Shown here one piece after another: positions 42,908 to 47,499 of a DNA stretch of 47,499 nt. Source of the stretch: Arcticibacter pallidicorallinus. Lineage in GTDB: Bacteria; Bacteroidota; Bacteroidia; Sphingobacteriales; Sphingobacteriaceae. The notes under the pieces were generated by a model. That model saw only the letters and a program-made list of their open reading frames with translations, made no database searches and was not told the origin of the DNA. The stretch spans positions 1-47,499 of the forward strand of contig NZ_PVTH01000016.1 of the NCBI RefSeq assembly GCF_003002875.1, given 5' to 3'. Numbering within the stretch: the stretch's first letter is position 1; the number at the start of each line of letters is the position of its first letter. The position numbers and the translations under genes were made by a program.

Positions 42908-43822
42908 CTACTTCCTTTCAAGGCTTTCAATGCGCTCTCCTTGCTCCCTTAAATTTTTCGATTGGGCTTGTATTACTTTATTTTGCTCGATCAAATACAA
43001 GGTCAATTCCTCAACCTTCTGAAGTAACCTTATGTTCATTTCAGCCAGATTGATACCATCTTTCTCCATCTGTTTCGCCGGTGCAATATCAGGGAGGTGC
43101 TTATTTAACTTCACGAAAGATTCAAGTTCAGTTAATGACTTTAAATCGTAATCATCGCTAAATACATAATCCGCTCCGGCATTGACAGCAACCTTCACCT
43201 CCCTTGCTTCAATATTTCCTGCGACGGTTAATTTAGACGTAGGGTTCGCCGTGCCGATACCTAAATTCCCGGAACTATTCAGTCGCATCAATTCATGAGT
43301 ATTGGTCCCGTAATCAATATCTCCATTATCCCGCGCCAGCCACCTGAAAGAAAAGTTGGTCAACCGTGCTCCAGTCATTCCATAGTTTATAGCTCCACTG
43401 GATTCAATTACCAAGCCACTTCGATTATTTGCGGAGCCGAAAAAATTTTTTATTCGATTACTATAAAAATTATCCACTCTTAGATAGTTCGAGTAAACTC
43501 CGCCAAGAACATGAAGCTTTTCGGACGGAGCCTCTGTTCCAATACCAACATTTCCACCAAAGCTTAAAGACATAACAGGTCTTCCCATAGTGAAGAACCT
43601 AACGCCCCCATAGCCGGACAAATACGCCGAGGCTCCGCCCGGTTGCCAAGAATCAATATACCACCCTATCCCATAATGCCCAACTTGTTTGTTATCGTAG
43701 GTAAATTGATCATAAGATGCAGCAACTCCTATTGCAGGAGCATTGACGGGCATATTGGTTATAGCCTGACCCATAGAATAAAAACAAATCCCAGTTAGAA
43801 TTAACGTAAATACATACTTCAT
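42908..43822 (-). CDS. Secreted fibre-like protein, mosaic (T19, subtype B)
   Basis: 304 residues with signal peptide to 'CFYSMGQ'. Residues ~1-100 ('AITNMPVNAPAIGVAAS', 'GGVRFFTMGRPVMSL', 'GNVGIGTEAPSEKLHVLGG') match T13, but the middle ('NRSGLVIESSGAINYGMTG') and module differ. The module is subtype B: EAREVKVAVNAGADYVF, HLPDIAPAKQM, AEMNIRLLQKVEELTLYLIEQ. It forms a single-gene unit with its own palindrome 57 bp upstream. Confidence 0.85.
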   Translation of the reverse strand: MKYVFTLILTGICFYSMGQAITNMPVNAPAIGVAASYDQFTYDNKQVGHYGIGWYIDSWQPGGASAYLSGYGGVRFFTMGRPVMSLSFGGNVGIGTEAPSEKLHVLGGVYSNYLRVDNFYSNRIKNFFGSANNRSGLVIESSGAINYGMTGARLTNFSFRWLARDNGDIDYGTNTHELMRLNSSGNLGIGTANPTSKLTVAGNIEAREVKVAVNAGADYVFSDDYDLKSLTELESFVKLNKHLPDIAPAKQMEKDGINLAEMNIRLLQKVEELTLYLIEQNKVIQAQSKNLREQGERIESLERK

Positions 43823-43863
43823 ATCTTTTGAGTCTGGGACTCTTTACATCTCCCAGATGACGG

Positions 43864-43900
43864 CTAATTTAAAAACCCTCACTGCAACCACACTGCAGTG
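43864..43900 (-). promoter_or_regulatory. Palindromic promoter of T19
   Basis: In gene direction: CACTGCA, spacer GTGTGGT, TGCAGTG (7-bp perfect arms), 8 bp (AGGGTTTT), -7 box TAAATTAG. The -7 box is weaker than at other sites, but spacing is unchanged. Confidence 0.72.
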
Positions 43901-43982
43901 AAACTCTTTAAATTTCCAGCGAAGTCAACACTGCATAATTAGACGGTTCAGAATAACATTTTATCACAGCTTAATTAAATCA

Positions 43983-44078
43983 ATGTATATGATTGAATAG
44001 GAACGGAAACATGAAGCACAAAGCGCGAGACTGGCCAACCTGGAGGCAGAACATGCCAAGAACAAAAAAGAGAGGTAG
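43983..44078 (+). pseudogene. Plus-strand scar of a fibre-like C-terminal end
   Basis: In one plus frame: 'MYMIE', TAG, then 'ERKHEAQSARLANLEAEHAK' and 'NKKER' before TAG at 44076-44078. 'LYMIEQ' followed by a charged heptad-like helix is the normal end of the family module; a CAA-to-TAG change accounts for the stop. Its orientation is opposite to the neighbouring genes, so an inverted copy once existed here. The rest of the 273-bp gap holds only the T19 promoter. Confidence 0.5.
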
Positions 44079-44095
44079 AATTGGAATTTGCTCCA

Positions 44096-44845
44096 TCATC
44101 GTCTGCTTACTTCGCTTTCTCGAGATGCACCCAGCTGGTTCAATCGGCTCTCCAACCTTTTAATTTTCTCGTTCTGATCCCTCGTCATTTGACTCTGGAC
44201 ATCCAGTGCTGAGCGCAATTCAGAAGACTTTTTATCCTGTTCGATCATGTATAAAGTCAGCTCCTCTATTTTCTCCAGGAGTTTAGCATCCATCTGTCCC
44301 AGGTCAATTCCCTTAAGTTGCACTTCGACTGCCGAGGGAACACCAGGCAGATGGTTGTTTTCCTTCACAAACTTTGCGACATCTGGTAAAGAAAGTATGG
44401 TATGTTCCGGCTTGAACACGTAGTCGGGCCAATTACTTTGAAGAGCCACTTTTACGGATTCGGCAATAACACCACCCGCCACTGTAAGCTTATATCCCCG
44501 GGTATCCGCAGTTCCGATTCCAACACCACCTGTGCTCGATTCATTTAAGATCAAAGGAGACGCTTCTATATTAAGCCGCTTAAAGGTATTATCTCCAAAA
44601 GCATCTATATAGCTACGATTGTTCTTAAAATCTGCTTTGATAAAAATCCGTCCATTCCCATTGTCGTTACTACCTCCAATGCGAATTTCACCCGTTTGCG
44701 CACTGGTATAAACATGAAGTTTATCCGTAGGACTCCCTGTCCCAACTCCGACATTTCCGACCGAGGGAAAGAAATTTGTTTGGAGCCTTCGATTGTAACC
44801 CTAAAAAGAGAGCAGAAAAGAAAGGTTGATTTTTACGAGTTTCAT
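44096..44845 (-). pseudogene. Fibre-like gene with paired frameshifts in the signal peptide (T20, subtype C)
   Basis: ATG at 44845 starts a signal-like MKLVKINLSFLLSF, then TAG at 44801-44803. Beyond it the same frame is open for about 235 codons ('VGNVGVGTGSPTDKLHVYT', 'GGVGIGTADTRGYKLTVAGGV', AESVKVALQSNWPDYVF, HLPGVPSAVEV, KLLEKIEELTLYMIEQ). Reading the adjacent frame over the damage gives 'FLGLQSKA', and one base removed later restores 'QTNFFPSVG'. So a T was lost from a T-run and a base gained downstream. It is the second gene of the operon from 45791, 28 bp after T21. Confidence 0.72.
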
Positions 44846-44873
44846 ATAGTTTCAAAGCGATAGGTCAAAACGT

Positions 44874-45791
44874 TTACTTACTGGCCTCCAGCCTCTCAAT
44901 CCGTTTATTCTGTTCAATAATGTGTAATGTTAGCTCTTCAATTTTTTGCAACAGTCTGCCATTCATTTCTCCAACGTCAAGCCCAGTCACGGCGACCTCC
45001 TTCGCCGAAGGCATACCTGGAAGATGCTTGTTTTCTTTAATGAATCGTTCTGTTGCTTTAAGATTTTGAAGCTCGTAGGACGGATCAAAAACATAATCTG
45101 GCCAGTTTTGATTTTCCACTTTAATCTCTTGAGTTCTAATTTTCCCCTTGACTTGTAGTTGATAATTAGGGTCAGCAACTCCCGTCCCAATGCTTACTTT
45201 TCCACTAATGTTCATGTGGCCAACGTCATATGTTCCCGTCATATTTGACTGAAAGTCTTGTATATCACTAATCAGATTTTGATTTACCGGCTGATTATTC
45301 ACCATGTAATTAACGCATTTCAAACTTTCTCCACTCGAATTCGCCCACCCGGCAAACTGGAATCCATGGTTATGATAAGCCCCTGAATAGGGTACCTCAA
45401 GCGCTATATATGTCTTCCCATTGTAAACGCAAGTTTTCAGCTTCCAGACATCATCTGAAGACAAAGACTGAATAGCCCCATAAACTTCATAATAGGCGGA
45501 TGATGTATTTACTTGCACAATAGCCGCTCGATTGAAAGCAAATTGATTTCCTCGAAATGCTGTGATTGTTCCGACTGTATTGTTAAACGCTAAGGGTTGA
45601 CCTCGGCAAATTTCATGAAGAAGTATCAGAGAACGTGTATGGTCCCCAGAGTTGTTACTACCTAAAGCGACCACTTTATATCCGTCCGGACCTGTAACCG
45701 ATTGCGCGGAGACAATCTGGAACAAAAGGACCGAGCATATTATGGACATGATATGCTTCCATGCATCTTTTCGAAATTTCCGTATTCTCAT
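44874..45791 (-). CDS. Secreted fibre-like protein (T21, subtype A)
   Basis: 305 residues from the ATG at 45791. The frame also has a TTG at 45818, but that overlaps the -7 box and can be excluded. Signal region to 'FQIVSAQ'. The N-terminal ~190 residues form a unique domain ('RSLILLHEICRGQPLAFNN'). 'GKVSIGTGVADPNYQLQVKGKI' leads to the module: RTQEIKVENQNWPDYVF, HLPGMPSAKEV, GEMNGRLLQKIEELTLHIIEQ. Its C-terminal 40 residues are almost the same as T1's, although T1 is subtype C. Confidence 0.85.
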   Translation of the reverse strand: MRIRKFRKDAWKHIMSIICSVLLFQIVSAQSVTGPDGYKVVALGSNNSGDHTRSLILLHEICRGQPLAFNNTVGTITAFRGNQFAFNRAAIVQVNTSSAYYEVYGAIQSLSSDDVWKLKTCVYNGKTYIALEVPYSGAYHNHGFQFAGWANSSGESLKCVNYMVNNQPVNQNLISDIQDFQSNMTGTYDVGHMNISGKVSIGTGVADPNYQLQVKGKIRTQEIKVENQNWPDYVFDPSYELQNLKATERFIKENKHLPGMPSAKEVAVTGLDVGEMNGRLLQKIEELTLHIIEQNKRIERLEASK

Positions 45792-45815
45792 AGTGCTAAA
45801 AAATCTAGTTGAGAA

Positions 45816-45852
45816 CAAAGATAAAACGCTCCACTGCAGCCAGACTGCAGTA
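45816..45852 (-). promoter_or_regulatory. Palindromic promoter of T21-T20
   Basis: In gene direction: TACTGCA, spacer GTCTGGC, TGCAGTG, 8 bp (GAGCGTTT), -7 box TATCTTTG, a perfect TAnnTTTG. This is the best -7 box of the set and fixes the register for the others. The T21 ATG is 24 bp further on. Confidence 0.82.
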
Positions 45853-45863
45853 TGTCAGTTAAG

Positions 45864-46769
45864 CTACAGCTCGTCTCTACTCTCAATTTTTGTTACGCGC
45901 GCCTTCAGTTGCTCATTCTCTTTCTTCATATCAATCATATAAAGCGTTAGCTCTTCAATCTTTTTCAGCAACTTTATATTCATCTCACTAAGGTTCACCC
46001 CCTCCTTTTCCATTTCCATCGCAGAAGCGATCTCGGGAAGACGTTGATTTTGTTTTATAAAGGCTTCCAGCTCCGAGAGGGGCTGCAGGGGATATCCTTC
46101 TTTAAAAACATAATCCGCTCCGGCGTCAACCGAGACCCTGACTTCCCGGGACTGAATGTTACCGGCCACAGTAAGTTTCGCTGTCGGATTAATTGTCCCT
46201 ATACCTACACTGCCTCCCGGTGTAATTGTAAATTCGTTAGAGTAAAATCCACGTATATCAGCAGGAACAATATTGATGTAATCAAGATAAAGATCTGTTA
46301 TCCCTGGAGTAAAGTTAACCCCCCTAATTTCGATATTATCAACGTTCTCCGCAATAACAACAGGGATACTTATAATTTCCCATTCCTGCTGATTTCTGAA
46401 CATAGTCGGCTTCAAGTTAATCGAGTTTGAGATGAGCCCACCACTGAAACTTACAATATCAAGAATGCAGAGAGAATTTGATGATTGATTAGATGACACC
46501 TTCATTCGAAATTGCACAACGTAGTTGCCGGCTTGATATTTAATGTACGGGCCAAACCATACAGTTTCCCCTGGCGAATTAGCTGGCCGAAGTACAGCTT
46601 TCCCGCCATCGGCAGTTTGGTCATCGACAAGGGAACTCCCGGCAGTTAGATGTAATTTACTTTCATCAAGCTTTTGACCTACGGGGTTAACCTGCGCGAT
46701 TGCAGAGAAACCAAATAGCAGCACGAAGACCAGTATTGACCTGACAATAATTTCTAATCTTTTTTCCAT
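45864..46769 (-). CDS. Secreted fibre-like protein (T22, subtype B)
   Basis: 301 residues with signal peptide to 'FSAIAQ'. The N-terminal domain (~27-190) has 'GNYVVQFRMKVSS' and 'LYLDYINIVP', suggesting a carbohydrate-binding-like jelly roll, though I cannot name it. 'GSVGIGTINPTAKLTVAGNI' leads to a subtype B module: QSREVRVSVDAGADYVF, QRLPEIASAMEM, SEMNIKLLKKIEELTLYMI. The palindromic promoter is 77 bp upstream, and the T21 promoter begins 11 bp past its stop. Confidence 0.84.
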   Translation of the reverse strand: MEKRLEIIVRSILVFVLLFGFSAIAQVNPVGQKLDESKLHLTAGSSLVDDQTADGGKAVLRPANSPGETVWFGPYIKYQAGNYVVQFRMKVSSNQSSNSLCILDIVSFSGGLISNSINLKPTMFRNQQEWEIISIPVVIAENVDNIEIRGVNFTPGITDLYLDYINIVPADIRGFYSNEFTITPGGSVGIGTINPTAKLTVAGNIQSREVRVSVDAGADYVFKEGYPLQPLSELEAFIKQNQRLPEIASAMEMEKEGVNLSEMNIKLLKKIEELTLYMIDMKKENEQLKARVTKIESRDEL

Positions 46770-46846
46770 TTTTTTTTTGATATGCTAAAACCGCTCCTCG
46801 ATTACCCTACTTAGGTACCTCTGTATAAGAAGCCATTATTAATTGC

Positions 46847-46883
46847 CGAAGATATATTTCCAAACTGCAGCCAGAATGCAGTC
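46847..46883 (-). promoter_or_regulatory. Palindromic promoter of T22
   Basis: In gene direction: GACTGCA, spacer TTCTGGC, TGCAGTT, 8 bp (TGGAAATA), -7 box TATCTTCG. Core arms ACTGCA/TGCAGT are perfect. It is back to back with the plus-strand site at 46971. Confidence 0.78.
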
Positions 46884-46970
46884 TCATTCTTGTGAAACTT
46901 TTTTTCTTCCTATCTATTCAAATCGAAATATATCACTTGCTAACACTCGGCTTATCCTAAAATGAAACTA

Positions 46971-47007
46971 CACTGCAATCTAATTGCAGTAAGAATCACG
47001 TACTTCG
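46971..47007 (+). promoter_or_regulatory. Palindromic promoter of the truncated right-edge gene
   Basis: On the plus strand: CACTGCA, spacer ATCTAAT, TGCAGTA, 8 bp, then GTACTTCG. TTCG is in the usual register, but the TA of the -7 box is shifted by one base. It is the least canonical of the nine sites. The ATG follows 31 bp later. Confidence 0.65.
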
Positions 47008-47038
47008 TCGGTAGCGTAAATATTTAAACTTCTTTATC

Positions 47039-47437
47039 ATGTCTAAGTCATTCGAGATTCTAAAATTCATCTGCCTTATTTTAATGTTCTCCGGTTTTTT
47101 CACCTCTGTTCAGGCGCAGAGTGCAATCGAAATTGAGGATATCAGAAGCGTTGCCAGCGCTCCCTCTCACTACAACAGACATTTCAAACGCTCTTTTAGA
47201 AACCTTTCAACTTTGGGCATACCAGAAGGAGGTTCAGAATATTATACAGTATTGGGCTTTAGAGGGTGGGGTGATAACACAGGTGGAAAAGCGCATGAAC
47301 TTGCTTTCGGTAATGGAAATGACGTTTTTCTAAGATCAGGTATAGACGAAGGCTGGCAACTCTGGAGAAAGATAATCGTTGAAAACCCAGGTACAGAGTG
47401 TCCGCCCGACGAACTACAGCTTGCCAGCCTCAATTAG
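47039..47437 (+). pseudogene. Fibre-like gene truncated by the right terminal repeat (T23)
   Basis: Signal peptide to 'SVQAQ', then a domain ending 'GWQLWRKIIVENPG', which parallels 'RPWSRVVLEAEGKVGI' of T17. Where GxVGIGT and the C-terminal module should follow, the frame enters the 99-bp repeat and stops at 47437 after 'PPDELQLASLN'. The module is therefore lost. Promoter and start are intact, so a short secreted domain may still be made. Confidence 0.78.
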
Positions 47438-47499
47438 TTTCTTATAGTTCTGTGGATACAGGTCTCTGATGTTCTTATGATTGATGGACATGAGGTTTT
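47401..47499 (-). repeat. Right copy of 99-bp terminal inverted repeat
   Basis: Reverse complement of bases 1-99 with one mismatch, running exactly to the last base of the window. It contains the same 28-codon ORF tail on the minus strand (47414-47497), entering from outside. It interrupts the T23 gene. The inner boundary is sharp at 47401. Confidence 0.95.
47414..47497 (-). CDS. C-terminal tail of an unidentified ORF entering from the right
   Basis: This is the same reading frame as at 3-86, on the minus strand, ending in TAG at 47414-47416. Both copies point into the window. One insertion element could flank both ends only if it had inverted repeats of at least 99 bp; otherwise there are two copies in opposite orientation. 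Confidence 0.35.
   Translation of the reverse strand, partial: NLMSINHKNIRDLYPQNYKKLIEAGKL

Noticed and set aside
31744-44803. Programmed stop-codon readthrough in T6 (TAA) and T20 (TAG)
   Set aside because: Different stop codons, no shared context, and T20 clearly has two indels. Decay explains both.
5308-46769. Phage tail or contractile injection system, suggested by the GNVGIGT fibre repeats
   Set aside because: No sheath, tube, baseplate, capsid or terminase genes occur, and the proteins have Sec signal peptides, which phage fibres lack.
5308-46769. T9SS C-terminal sorting domain in the fibre-like proteins
   Set aside because: The C-termini are helical and coiled-coil with EELTLY. The beta-rich T9SS domain with its 'YPNP' start is absent.
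5153-46991. CRISPR array or integron attC series made of the ACTGCA palindromes
   Set aside because: The sites are kilobases apart with genes between them, lack spacers of uniform size and lack attC-like R'/L' boxes. Each is fixed relative to a -7 box and a start codon.
1-47499. tRNA or rRNA genes and named riboswitches
   Set aside because: I saw no cloverleaf with a T-arm GTTCGANTC motif, no rRNA-like stretch and no riboswitch core in the intergenic regions.

Overview
The window looks like chromosome of a Bacteroidota organism, most likely Sphingobacteriaceae-like. The support is TAnnTTTG-type -7 boxes, DUF6443-type RHS proteins with a 'SITLLPGFH' stack motif, a LytTR regulator, and secreted proteins full of 'GNVGIGT' motifs. 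Almost every gene is on the minus strand; the clear exceptions are the LytTR regulator (29.9 kb), one fibre-like gene (36.6 kb) and a truncated fibre-like gene at the right edge. I could not run homology searches, so names rest on motifs and gene order.

Layout. (1) 0.1-14.5 kb: RHS/YD-repeat genes. There are two frameshifted RHS scraps, then RHS1 with a C-terminal HELIH metallopeptidase tip and a lipoprotein probably giving immunity, a fibre-like gene, RHS3 without an obvious toxic tip, and RHS2 with a YVGR...GG..LDNKR nuclease-like tip overlapping a probable immunity gene. (2) 14.8-29.7 kb: one long operon for a type II secretion/type IV pilus-like machine (GspG, prepilin peptidase, GspE, GspD, GspL-, GspM- and GspC-like proteins, three further minor pseudopilins, GspF). 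Embedded in it are a lipoprotein, a MORN-like protein and four fibre-like proteins. (3) 29.9-30.9 kb: a LytTR regulator and a small winged-helix protein. (4) 31-47.4 kb: arrays of secreted fibre-like paralogues. Including broken ones there are 23 paralogue genes in the window, plus three C-terminal scars. Nearly all end in the same module of about 80-95 residues: WPDYVF or NAGADYVF, then HLPE(I/V)PSA, GE/SEMN, KIEELTLY and a short coiled coil.

Main new observation. Transcription units of the fibre-like and RHS genes begin with a shared promoter architecture: an ACTGCA-N7-TGCAGT palindrome, exactly 8 bp, then a TAnnTTnG-type -7 box. The palindrome's spacer carries a TCTG/TTTG-like -33 element, 17 bp from the -7 box. 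I count nine sites (ten promoters, since one site is divergent) plus one degenerate candidate. I did not see the motif upstream of the secretion operon. The Sec signal peptides, the presence of family members inside the secretion operon and the shared promoter suggest one system: an envelope machine plus a co-regulated, shuffled repertoire of surface fibres and RHS toxins. That link is inference.

The two window ends are the same 99-bp sequence in inverted orientation (98/99 identical). Each copy cuts a gene (an RHS scrap on the left, a fibre-like gene on the right). This may be a multicopy insertion element, an invertible segment, or an assembly break at a repeat.
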